From Mycobacterium lehmannii (lineage in GTDB: Bacteria; Actinomycetota; Actinomycetes; Mycobacteriales; Mycobacteriaceae), in contig NZ_NKCN01000008.1 of NCBI RefSeq assembly GCF_002245535.1, forward strand, positions 62,001-126,000: a stretch of 64,000 nt of DNA, in the 5' to 3' direction. A model generated the notes under the pieces. It saw only the letters and a program-made list of their open reading frames with translations, was not told the DNA's origin and ran no database searches. A program made the translations under genes and the position numbers. Every line of letters starts with the position of its first letter. The stretch's first letter is position 1. Shown piece after piece: positions 49,455-57,486 of this stretch.

Positions 49455-49479
49455 CGGACATATTAAACGCAAATGTCCG
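49455..49479. promoter_or_regulatory. Candidate operator of the igr-like operon
   Basis: A perfect inverted repeat: CGGACAT at 49455-49461 and ATGTCCG at 49473-49479, with 11 bases between. It lies 28 bases upstream of the P450 start in the 236-base region divergent to an aldehyde dehydrogenase gene. It differs from the island palindrome, so this operon may answer to another factor. The rest of that intergenic region holds no gene I can support. Confidence 0.5.
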
Positions 49480-49663
49480 GTTGAACTGTGTCTACAGCAC
49501 ACGAGATCACCGTGTCAATGTGCGTCACCGCAGGACAATCGCCTCGGACGTTGACTGGGCGGGCCCCGCCGGTGTACACACAAGGCGTAGATGTCGGGTA
49601 TTTCGATACCCCGGGTAACGACTCGACGGCCCGCAGCCGTAAGCAGGAAGGTCCAGTGATCTG

Positions 49664-51121
49664 ATGGCCGCATCCACCCTCGTCGACGACTATGACCTCT
49701 ACATCAACGGCAGTTGGGTGAAACCGGAAAGCGGCCGATATGCAGTCGTCGATCCGGCCACGGAGGCTGTCATCGCGTCGGCGCCGGACGCCAGGGTGGC
49801 GCAGGTCGAGCAGGCGATCGCCGCCGCGCGAACCGCATTCGACACCGGGCCGTGGGCGACGGCGACACCGCACGAGCGGTCCCGGTGCCTGCAGCAATTG
49901 AGTGACGCGCTGCTCGCCCACGGCGACGAGATCTACGCGCTCGCCCAAACCGAGTGGGGCTGCACAGCAGACGAACGTCTGATCCACGTTGACGGCCCCG
50001 CATTTATGGCGGGGCACTCCGCGGAACTCGCGCTCGAGCCGGCCGAGGCGCCGATGGACGCATGGGGAGCGGCGGGCACAACACTGCTGCGGTACGAACC
50101 TCTCGGCGTGGTGGCGATCATAACTCCGTGGAACTTCCCCCACACCCTCAACGTGATGAAAGTGGGTGCGGCGCTGGCCGCGGGCAACACCGTCGTGTTG
50201 AAACCGTCACCGCTGACGCCGCTCGCCGGCTTGGCTCTGGCACGGATCATCCACGACGAGACCGACATCCCGCCCGGCGTCGTCAACGTCGTCACTCCCA
50301 CCGGCATCGATGCGAGCAAGGCGCTGACCCTGGACCCGCGCGTGGACATGGTGAGCTTCACCGGCAGCTCCGCGGTCGGCCGCGAGGTGATGTCGGGCGC
50401 GGCGAGCACGATGAAACGGATCCTGCTCGAATGCGGCGGCAAGTCGGCCTCCGTTCTGCTCGACGATGTCGAGGTCACCGACGAGCTCCTGGAACGGCTG
50501 TTGTTCGAAGGGTGCACGCTCCACGCGGGGCAGGCGTGCATCCTCAACAGCCGGCTCGTGGTGCCCGCCGCACTGCACGACGAGGTCGTCACCCGGCTCG
50601 CCGATCTGGCGCGTGCCGTGACAGTCGGCAATCCCGCCGACGACGGGGTCGACATGGGGCCACTGATCAGCAGGGAGCACCTCGAGCGCGTGGAGGGCTT
50701 CGTCCGACGGGCCGAGTCCGATGGCGCGAAGGTGGTGACGGGCGGCGGCCGTCCTGAAAACCACTCGGGTGGCTTCTATTTCGAGCCGACGATACTGACA
50801 GACACCAGCCCGGATTCGTACATCGCGCAGGAGGAGGTGTTCGGGCCGGTGCTGACCGTTCTGCGCTATGACGGTGACGACGAGGCGGTGGCCGTGGCGA
50901 ACAACTCGGCGTACGGGCTCGGCGGTGCGGTGTGGGGCGCCGATATCGAACGCGCCGTCGGCATCGCACGACGCATCAGGACGGGCCAGGTCTCGATCAA
51001 CGGCACGATCCCCGGCGACGCTCCGTTCGGCGGTTTCAAACAGAGCGGCATTGGTCGTGAGGGCGGGGTCATGGGATTGCGTGCGTATATGGAGCCCAAG
51101 GCGATCGGGGTTCCGGCGTGA
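49664..51121 (+). CDS. Aldehyde dehydrogenase family protein
   Basis: A 485-residue aldehyde dehydrogenase with TPWNFPHT (oxyanion Asn), FTGSSAVG, the catalytic Glu in LECGGKS and the nucleophile Cys292 in GQACILNSR. It would oxidise an aldehyde to an acid with NAD(P). It is divergent from the P450 of the igr-like operon, and a double-length CoA-transferase gene follows on the same strand after an 88-base repeat-containing gap. It is not a close copy of the ALDH at 18446-19918. Confidence 0.9.
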   Translation: MAASTLVDDYDLYINGSWVKPESGRYAVVDPATEAVIASAPDARVAQVEQAIAAARTAFDTGPWATATPHERSRCLQQLSDALLAHGDEIYALAQTEWGCTADERLIHVDGPAFMAGHSAELALEPAEAPMDAWGAAGTTLLRYEPLGVVAIITPWNFPHTLNVMKVGAALAAGNTVVLKPSPLTPLAGLALARIIHDETDIPPGVVNVVTPTGIDASKALTLDPRVDMVSFTGSSAVGREVMSGAASTMKRILLECGGKSASVLLDDVEVTDELLERLLFEGCTLHAGQACILNSRLVVPAALHDEVVTRLADLARAVTVGNPADDGVDMGPLISREHLERVEGFVRRAESDGAKVVTGGGRPENHSGGFYFEPTILTDTSPDSYIAQEEVFGPVLTVLRYDGDDEAVAVANNSAYGLGGAVWGADIERAVGIARRIRTGQVSINGTIPGDAPFGGFKQSGIGREGGVMGLRAYMEPKAIGVPA

Positions 51122-51148
51122 GCCCCAAAGGCGACGACGCGCGAGCAT

Positions 51149-51196
51149 CGCAGCGAGTATTGCAGGAACGAGGAACGCAGCGAGGAGCGCAGCGGG
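51149..51196 (+). repeat. Short purine-rich tandem motif
   Basis: Three copies of CGCAGCGRG (starting at 51149, 51176 and 51188) lie in the gap between an aldehyde dehydrogenase and a CoA-transferase gene, along with other GAGGA-rich stretches. Such strings are common between mycobacterial genes. The last stretch provides the Shine-Dalgarno of the next gene. Confidence 0.4.
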
Positions 51197-51209
51197 GAGG
51201 AGTCGAGGC

Positions 51210-53597
51210 GTGAGCGGAGCCCTGGCCGGACTGCGTGTCGTCGAACTGGGCAGCGACATCGCGGCGCCGTACTGCACCAAGCTCCTGACCGACCTGGGTG
51301 CCGACGTGTGCAAGATCGAGCCGCCGACGGGTGATCCACTGCGCGCCTGGGGGCCGTTTTGTGAGGGTTCGCAGGAGCACGGCGGGTGGTTTGAGTACCT
51401 CAACGCCGGAAAGCACGGTTTGACACTGGATTTCAGTACAGCCGCTGGTATCGAACAAGCCCACGAGCTGATCGCCAAGGCCGACCTCCTGGTCGAGGAT
51501 CTGGCCGCTGGGTCAGCCGAGCGTTTCGACTGGGGGCTAGATCGCGATTCGTTGCAACGGATCAACCCCGGCCTCGCCGTCGTGAGGATCTCGGACTATG
51601 GGCAGGACGGTCCCCGGCGTGACCGGCCGTCGACATCACTGACCCTGCAAGCGGCGTCGGGGTGGGTGAATGTCAGGGAGTTTGGGCGACCGCCCGTGCA
51701 GGCCGGAGCGCGCATACCCGAATACATTGCGGCAGGCTACGCGGCACTCGCGGCGCTGACCGCTCTACGCATCGCGGGAGCCGGACCGGGTCGGCTCGTG
51801 GAAGCCGACGTTTCGGCGTTCGAGTCGTTGTTGTGCACGCTGCCCTATCCGATGCTGATGGCCGAGCGGCTGAAAAGCATGGGGCTGCCGACCAACTCGA
51901 AGGCCGCACCGATGTTGGGCATCGTCCGCGCGGCTGACGGCTGGATCGGCATCAACTGTCTGACCGGACAGCACTGGCTGGACGTCTGCGCGATGATGGG
52001 TCTCCCCGAATTCGGCGAACACCAGCTCGCGATCATGTTGGGCGGGCCCGAGCGCGATGAATTCTTCGCGAAGGCGCAGCCCTGGCTGGACTCGATCTCG
52101 GTTGGCGATCTGGTCGAGCTGAGTCAGGCCATGCGGATTCCGGCCGCCCCCATCAACGACGGCTCGTCGATCCAGGACTGCCCGCAGTACCGCGACCGCG
52201 GCTTCTTCGTCGACGGTGGGCCGGAGGATGCGCGGTTTCGACGGCCAGGGGCGCCGTTTCGGTTGTCGAGGACGCCAGTGGGTGCGCCGCGGCCGGCCCC
52301 AACTCTTGGGACGACGGGAGTCACCCGGTGGGAGACGCCGGAGCAGCGCAAGGCCGGAGCCGGAAGCGATGCATCGCAACCGTTCGTGGGACTGAAAGTC
52401 TTTGATCTCAGCACGTTCTGGGCCGGGGCGTATCTCACCTGCTATCTCGGCGCGTTCGGTGCCGACGTCGTCAAGGTGGAGTCGGTTCAGCGTCCCGACG
52501 GGCACCGGTACTCGGGTTCGTTACTGCGCACCAGCGACGACTGGTACGAGATCGGGCCGTTGTGGCAGGGCACGAACCTCAACAAGCGCGACATCACCCT
52601 CGACCTCAGCACCGAGGCCGGCCGGGAGTTGGCATTGCGCCTCGCCGCCGACGCTGACGTGGTGATCGAGAACTTCTCGCCGCGGGTTGTCGAACAATTC
52701 GGGTTGGACTACGACTCACTAGTCCAGATCAACCCGGGTGTAGTCATGGTTCGCATGCCCGGGTTCGGCCTTGAAGGGCCATGGCGGGACTACGTCGGCT
52801 GGGCCCTGAACATCGAACAGCTGGCCGGGATGTCCGCGGTGACCGGCTACGCCGACGGACCCCCGTGCAACCTGCAGGGTCCGGCCGACCCGATCGCAGG
52901 CGTTCATGCCACGGTGGCGCTCCTCGCAGCGCTTGAACACCGGCGCCGAACCGGTGAGGGCCAGCTGATCGAGGTGGCGCAGATCGAGGTCGGCGCGGCG
53001 GTGACGGCCGAACCCGTTATCGAGTATTCCTTGACGGGACGTGTGCGCGAACGCGAGGGCAATCGGCACCGCCGTTACGCACAAGGTGTCTATGCCGCTG
53101 CGGGAGAGGATGATTGGGTCGCGCTTTCGGTGCGCGACGACGCTGACTGGGCAGCCGTGACCGACGCGATCGGCCGCCCTGAATTGCGTGACGACCCGAG
53201 ATTCGCGTCGGCGGAGACGCGGTTGCGCCACCACGAGGAGTTCGACGAGGTGATCGCGGAGTGCACGGCCACGCGGCAGGCCGACGATTTCGCCGAAGCG
53301 TTGCTCCAACGCGGCGTGCCGGCGCAGCGACTGATGACCGCCGACCGGATGTACGACGTCGACCAGCTCGACGCACGCGGGTTCTATGAAGACCTGGACC
53401 ATCGGATCGCCGGTCGGCAGCGGTATCCCGGATGGCCTTTTCGGATCACGCCGGGGCCGTCGCGGCACCACCGCACCCCGTCACCGACTCTCGGGCAACA
53501 CAACGACGAGGTACTCGGCGAACTGGGCCTTACCGGCGAGGAGATCTCGGCCCTGCGCCATCGGCGCGTCATCGGCGAACGGATCCTGAACGCCTGA
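51210..53597 (+). CDS. Double-length family III CoA-transferase (fusion of two CaiB units)
   Basis: A 795-residue protein made of two family III CoA-transferase units in tandem. Unit 1 runs from GLRVVELGSDIAAPYCTKLLTDLGADV to about residue 375; unit 2 from GLKVFDLSTFWAGAYLTCYLGAFGADV to the end. Each has its own N-terminal CoA-binding Rossmann part and NxxK-type loop (NAGKHGLTLDF, LNKRDITLDL). Family enzymes are interlocked dimers, so the fusion may encode a whole dimer in one chain, perhaps with one active and one inactive half. The GTG start has GGGAGGAG upstream. Confidence 0.88.
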   Translation: MSGALAGLRVVELGSDIAAPYCTKLLTDLGADVCKIEPPTGDPLRAWGPFCEGSQEHGGWFEYLNAGKHGLTLDFSTAAGIEQAHELIAKADLLVEDLAAGSAERFDWGLDRDSLQRINPGLAVVRISDYGQDGPRRDRPSTSLTLQAASGWVNVREFGRPPVQAGARIPEYIAAGYAALAALTALRIAGAGPGRLVEADVSAFESLLCTLPYPMLMAERLKSMGLPTNSKAAPMLGIVRAADGWIGINCLTGQHWLDVCAMMGLPEFGEHQLAIMLGGPERDEFFAKAQPWLDSISVGDLVELSQAMRIPAAPINDGSSIQDCPQYRDRGFFVDGGPEDARFRRPGAPFRLSRTPVGAPRPAPTLGTTGVTRWETPEQRKAGAGSDASQPFVGLKVFDLSTFWAGAYLTCYLGAFGADVVKVESVQRPDGHRYSGSLLRTSDDWYEIGPLWQGTNLNKRDITLDLSTEAGRELALRLAADADVVIENFSPRVVEQFGLDYDSLVQINPGVVMVRMPGFGLEGPWRDYVGWALNIEQLAGMSAVTGYADGPPCNLQGPADPIAGVHATVALLAALEHRRRTGEGQLIEVAQIEVGAAVTAEPVIEYSLTGRVREREGNRHRRYAQGVYAAAGEDDWVALSVRDDADWAAVTDAIGRPELRDDPRFASAETRLRHHEEFDEVIAECTATRQADDFAEALLQRGVPAQRLMTADRMYDVDQLDARGFYEDLDHRIAGRQRYPGWPFRITPGPSRHHRTPSPTLGQHNDEVLGELGLTGEEISALRHRRVIGERILNA

Positions 53598-53628
53598 CTT
53601 CCCCGCGCGAGCAACTGCCTTCTGCCGG

Positions 53629-53679
53629 TTGTGCGGTTTGATACGCGACGCGCCGGGTCAGCCGTACGAAACCGCACAA
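53629..53679. repeat. Inverted repeat between convergent genes
   Basis: Two 17-base arms (53629-53645 and 53663-53679) are complementary at 15 positions around a 17-base loop; the arms contain TTGTGCGGTTT and AAACCGCACAA. The element lies between the stops of the convergent CoA-transferase and MaoC genes and may end transcription on both sides. It is built like the repeat at 4320-4380 but has a different sequence. Confidence 0.65.
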
Positions 53680-53710
53680 TCGCGGCTGCCCAGCTGCGCG
53701 CAGTGACGTC

Positions 53711-54184
53711 CTAGTCGACCATCGCGGCGATGGTGTCGACGACGCAGGCCGGCCGGTCGGAGCCCTCGACCTCGACGGTGACCCGCACCGTGGCCCTGGC
53801 GCCGTTGTTGGTGCGGTCCACCTTGATCAGCTCTGCTCCCGCGCGGATGCGTGATTCGACGGGTACGGGCGCCGGGAACCGTAGTTTGTCCACGCCGTAA
53901 TTCACCTGCATCGACAAGCCGGTCACCTTGTAGATCTGTTGGACGAGGATCGGCACCAACGACAGTGTGAGATAGCCGTGCGCAATGGTCCTGCCGTAGG
54001 GCCCTTTCGCCGCCTTCTCGGCGTCCACGTGGATCCACTGGTGGTCACCCGTCGCCTCGGCGAACAGGTCGATCTCCCTCTGGGTGACCTGGCGCCATCC
54101 GCTGTACCCCAGATGCTCGCCAACGTGCTCTTCGAAAGCGGCGATCCCGTCGTACTCCGTCGGCGAAGCGGTTGTCTGCGTCAT
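53711..54184 (-). CDS. MaoC family enoyl-CoA hydratase
   Basis: A 157-residue single-hotdog (R)-specific enoyl-CoA hydratase. The catalytic motif FAEATGDHQWIHVDAEKA contains the Asp/His dyad of the hydratase 2 family; the overhanging segment is at GPYGRTIAHGYLTLSLVP. It would hydrate a trans-2-enoyl-CoA. Its start overlaps the stop of the amidohydrolase gene by four bases, so the two are coupled. Confidence 0.88.
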   Translation of the reverse strand: MTQTTASPTEYDGIAAFEEHVGEHLGYSGWRQVTQREIDLFAEATGDHQWIHVDAEKAAKGPYGRTIAHGYLTLSLVPILVQQIYKVTGLSMQVNYGVDKLRFPAPVPVESRIRAGAELIKVDRTNNGARATVRVTVEVEGSDRPACVVDTIAAMVD

Positions 54185-55377
54185 GCCGGGACCTTTTGGA
54201 GGCCCAGTTGCTCGATGGCGTTGCCGCCCATGATCTTCGCCTTCGTGGTCTCCGACAACCCGTCCAGTCGGTCGATGAAGCTCAGCGGGTCGCCGATGCC
54301 CTCGGGGTGGGGGAAGTCCGAGCCGAACATCACGTGGTCCTCACCCATGATCTCGATGATTCCCTTGATGTCGTCCTCGAGGAACGGGTGGATGTAGACG
54401 TTGCGTTTGAACACCTCGACAGGATGCTCGTCGAACTCCTTGGGCATCGTCCGGTAGGCCTTGTCCAACAGGCGCAGAAGGTTTCGCACCCAGCCGCTGC
54501 CGTTCTCGACCACGAGGACCTTCAGGTCGGGGAAGCGGGACAGCGCACCGTGGCAGATCAGGGCGGCCAGGGTGTCCTCCATCGCCCGAAAGCCCATCAC
54601 CACCTCGCGCAGCGCGCTGGGCTTGAACGACAGGTACTCGTCGCCGCCCTCCCATTCCATGAGGTGCTTCTGGTAGCCGCTGTCTGCCGCGTGGAACGTC
54701 ACGGGAATGCCGGCGTCGACGACCTCCTGCCAGAACGGGTCGAACTCCGGTAGGCCCATCGAGCGTGAACCCCCGAACCGGCTCGGCACCGGGGCAGGCC
54801 GCACGAGGAAGGTCTTCATGCCGCGCTCGAGGCACCAGCGGAACTCACGGATGGCCTCGTCGACCAGCGGCAGACAGATGACGGGCGTGGCGAAGATCCG
54901 GTCCTGGTAGTTGAACGTCCAGTGTTCGTGCATCCACTCGTTCAGGGCGTGGATGATCGCATGGGTAAGGACGACGTCGTCGGTGGTGCGTTCCTCGATG
55001 AGGCTGGCCAGCGTGGGGTACATGACGCACTGATCGATGCCGAGTTCATCCATCAGCTCGAGCCGGGGTGCGGGCGCCTGGAAGGCCGGGATGACTTCCA
55101 TTGGCTCCCCGACGAACTCGCGGAAGTTCAGCCCCTCGGGGTTGTTGCCGAGGAAGTAGTCCTCCGCGCTGCCCGGGCGAGCCACGCGTTCGAACGTGGG
55201 GTTGGGGATCATGTGGCTGATGTGGTCCTTGACGACGAGCTTCGGCCGTCCGTTGACCTCGACGTAGCCGACCTTGCCGCGGTGCTGTTTCGGCAGATAC
55301 TTGGTGAGCGCGTCGGTCGTCTCGTACATGTGGTTGTCGATGTCGAAGACGGGGTACGGCAGGGACCGGGGTGACAT
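54181..55377 (-). CDS. Amidohydrolase superfamily protein (decarboxylase-like)
   Basis: A 398-residue TIM-barrel protein of the amidohydrolase_2 group, which includes ACMSD- and resorcylate-type decarboxylases and hydrolases. The first metal motif reads DIDNHMYE (only one His of the usual DxHxH), the strand VTFHAAD has the barrel His, and GSDFPHPEG has the catalytic Asp. Such genes are frequent in mycobacterial lipid and steroid clusters without a known reaction. A distant paralogue lies at 58808-60001. First gene of a two-gene unit with a MaoC hydratase. Confidence 0.82.
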   Translation of the reverse strand: MSPRSLPYPVFDIDNHMYETTDALTKYLPKQHRGKVGYVEVNGRPKLVVKDHISHMIPNPTFERVARPGSAEDYFLGNNPEGLNFREFVGEPMEVIPAFQAPAPRLELMDELGIDQCVMYPTLASLIEERTTDDVVLTHAIIHALNEWMHEHWTFNYQDRIFATPVICLPLVDEAIREFRWCLERGMKTFLVRPAPVPSRFGGSRSMGLPEFDPFWQEVVDAGIPVTFHAADSGYQKHLMEWEGGDEYLSFKPSALREVVMGFRAMEDTLAALICHGALSRFPDLKVLVVENGSGWVRNLLRLLDKAYRTMPKEFDEHPVEVFKRNVYIHPFLEDDIKGIIEIMGEDHVMFGSDFPHPEGIGDPLSFIDRLDGLSETTKAKIMGGNAIEQLGLQKVPA

Positions 55378-55422
55378 GTGGCCGACCTCCTAAGAGCAGC
55401 GGATATGACCGTTTACGATTAT

Positions 55423-55437
55423 GAAAATGACGTTATC
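55423..55437. promoter_or_regulatory. Operator-like element with 3-base spacer
   Basis: On the minus strand GATAACGTCATTTTC resembles the island operator (GATAAC as at 27345 and 30838, ATTTTC as at 20783) but with a three-base spacer. It lies 46 bases upstream of the amidohydrolase gene. A weak match. Confidence 0.3.
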
Positions 55438-55465
55438 ACCAGTGTTGGACAACATCCATACGGGG

Positions 55466-56098
55466 TCAGGCGCTGAGGTCTTTCCACGCCTGGATCACGT
55501 CATCGGTGTTGGTCACCGTCGCGAGCAGCGCCAATGAGTTGTCGATGACCGACTCCGCGTACTCGCGCGGATACCCGCTCACGGCGTCGCGCGGCAACAC
55601 GAACTGGTAACTCCGGTTGACGGCGTCCATGACAAAGTTCGGGATGGCGATGTTGACCGAAACACCCACACCAACAATGGTTTTGATGTTCAAGTTCCGT
55701 AGGACCGAGTCGAGGTCCGTGCCGGTCATCGGCCCTACGCCATGCAAGCGGGTGAGGACGATGTCGCTAGGTGCCTGATTCAGTTCCGGCAGCACGGAGG
55801 CGCCCGGGCTTCCGGGCGTCAGGTCTGCGGCGAAAGACTTACCTGCCATGAACAGCCTGGCGTTGGTGTTGGAACCGCGGTTGTCGGGGCGCTTCTGAAT
55901 CAGGCAATGCACCACTGTCGCCCCGGCCGCGCGGGCTGCATCGAGCAGTCTCGCAATGTTCGGGATCGCCTCGCGGCGTGCCTCTTCTGCGAGCATCGGT
56001 AGACCGGCTTGCGGACCGATCACTCCGCCCTGGCACTCCTGGGTGACCAGCGCGGTCGTGGCGGGATCGAGGAGGTCTTGCAGGCGTGGTTGCGGCAT
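55466..56098 (-). CDS. Isochorismatase-fold protein lacking the cysteine hydrolase triad
   Basis: A 210-residue isochorismatase/cysteine hydrolase-fold protein. In active members the first strand ends in an Asp (xVxDxQ) and a Cys follows GxxTxxCV. Here the first strand reads TALVTQECQ and the later loop reads GVGVSVNIAIPNF, so both Asp and Cys are replaced. It may be a binding protein or use other chemistry. Its ATG is immediately preceded by an island operator copy, and it is divergent from an NTF2-like gene. Confidence 0.78.
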   Translation of the reverse strand: MPQPRLQDLLDPATTALVTQECQGGVIGPQAGLPMLAEEARREAIPNIARLLDAARAAGATVVHCLIQKRPDNRGSNTNARLFMAGKSFAADLTPGSPGASVLPELNQAPSDIVLTRLHGVGPMTGTDLDSVLRNLNIKTIVGVGVSVNIAIPNFVMDAVNRSYQFVLPRDAVSGYPREYAESVIDNSLALLATVTNTDDVIQAWKDLSA

Positions 56099-56114
56099 GA
56101 GAACACACGTTATC
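56099..56114. promoter_or_regulatory. Island operator copy
   Basis: GAGAACACACGTTATC matches 9 of 12 fixed positions of GAGAATNNNNATTCTC. It directly abuts the start codon of the minus-strand isochorismatase-fold gene. On that strand TAACGT is a possible -10 box for a leaderless transcript. The NTF2-like gene starts 35 bases away on the other side. Confidence 0.55.
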
Positions 56115-56148
56115 GTGCAGCGGCAACTGTGTTTACATCGGAGGAGAA

Positions 56149-56586
56149 ATGGACACCTGGGAGCTCGAGGTTCGAGAGTCGGTTCGGCAGACGCTATCCG
56201 ACTACACCGCGGCCACGGATCGGTTCGATCTCCGTGCGCTGGCGCAGTGCTTCGAGCCCTACGGCGTCCTCGAGTTCAGCGGTGGTGACGAGCCGCTGAA
56301 GGGCCCAGAGGCGATAGAAGCGGGTCTCGGCGCCGCCATCGCCGGGGAGCCGGATACCGCGCGCCCAGCGGTGTCTCACGTCCGCCACCATCTATCGAGT
56401 ATCCGGTTCGGGCAGGTGGCGCGCGATCGCGTCGAAGTGAGCAGCTATTTCGCGGTGCACACAGACATTGGACTCGACCATTGGGGCCGGTACCGAGACG
56501 TCCTGGTGCCCCGCGACGCCCGATGGCTGTTCACGCACAGGCGCATCAGTGTCGACGGGTTCGCAACGGGAAGCCTTATGCGATGA
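56149..56586 (+). CDS. NTF2/SnoaL-like protein
   Basis: A 145-residue NTF2-like protein (SDYTAATDRFDLRALAQCFEPYGVLEFSGG, then HVRHHLSSIRF) of the SnoaL_4 type with a hydrophobic pocket. A conserved His pair (RHH) sits where related hydratases and isomerases have catalytic residues, but the reaction is unknown. The ATG has a GGAGGAG just upstream. Its end overlaps the convergent F420-type oxidoreductase gene by 11 bases. Confidence 0.78.
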   Translation: MDTWELEVRESVRQTLSDYTAATDRFDLRALAQCFEPYGVLEFSGGDEPLKGPEAIEAGLGAAIAGEPDTARPAVSHVRHHLSSIRFGQVARDRVEVSSYFAVHTDIGLDHWGRYRDVLVPRDARWLFTHRRISVDGFATGSLMR

Positions 56587-57472
56587 ACTCCTTGGCGAAC
56601 GCCCGCGCTTGATCGATCACCTCGGCGCGGTCGGCGCCCTGAGGGGCGATGGTCAGCCATGTCACGCCCACGCCTTCGAGCCTCGCGATAGTGGCGTGTC
56701 GTTCGTCGGCGGACTTGCTGTCGTCGAGCAGGTTCCCCGCCGAGAAACAGATGTCCAGCGGCTCGGTTCGACCGACTTCAGCAGCGTATTTCTTGGCCCA
56801 CACGATCGCGGCCTCGAGGTCCTCGAGGGAGGAGATCTCCGCGGTTCGTGACGCCGCCGCGTAGCCGAAGGTGTTGAACGGCGCCCACCCCTGCGCGCGA
56901 GACACCGCGCGACGCACAGCGGGCTTGCTGTTGCCCCCCACCCAGATGGGCGGGGCCGCGGGCACCGGTCGCAGACGCACACCGCGCGCGGCGAACGACG
57001 ACCCTTCGTAGGCGACGTCATCACCGGTCATCACCCGGCTCAGGACGTCGAGTGCCTCGTCCAGCAGCGCACCCCGAGCGTCGAAATCGATTCCGAGCGC
57101 CTTGAACTCCGGTTTCAGATAGCCGGCGGCCGTGCCGAGGATGAGGCGGCCGCCGGACAGGACGGCGAGGCTCTGAATCGACTTCGCGCCCAGGAAGGGG
57201 TTGCGATAGGCGGCGATGTAGACATTGGTCAGCAGCTTCACGTCGGTGGTGGCCGCTGCGGCGAACGAAAGCGCGACGAACGGATCAAGGGCGTGGTGGC
57301 CGCCGTGGTCGAGCCACTTGGCATCGGGTGCCGGGTGGTCGGTGACGTGTACAGCGGCGAATCCGCTGGACTCGGCGGCGCGCGCTATCTCGGCGATCGC
57401 TTCGGCATTGACGAACTCCGATGCCTCCTCCACCCGCTGAGTGGGGATTTCGAGCGAATATGAAACGGTCAC
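56576..57472 (-). CDS. LLM class F420-dependent oxidoreductase
   Basis: A 298-residue luciferase-like TIM-barrel protein. Marks of the F420-dependent group are AAVHVTDHPAPD at the second strand, LLTNVYIAAYRNPFLGAKSIQSLAVLSGGRLILG, and PPIWVGGNSKPAVRRA. Such enzymes use reduced F420 to reduce, or F420 to oxidise, a substrate; the reaction here is unknown. It follows the acyl-CoA dehydrogenase gene by 14 bases on the same strand. Confidence 0.88.
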   Translation of the reverse strand: MTVSYSLEIPTQRVEEASEFVNAEAIAEIARAAESSGFAAVHVTDHPAPDAKWLDHGGHHALDPFVALSFAAAATTDVKLLTNVYIAAYRNPFLGAKSIQSLAVLSGGRLILGTAAGYLKPEFKALGIDFDARGALLDEALDVLSRVMTGDDVAYEGSSFAARGVRLRPVPAAPPIWVGGNSKPAVRRAVSRAQGWAPFNTFGYAAASRTAEISSLEDLEAAIVWAKKYAAEVGRTEPLDICFSAGNLLDDSKSADERHATIARLEGVGVTWLTIAPQGADRAEVIDQARAFAKEFIA

Positions 57473-57486
57473 GGTTGTCCTTCCGG

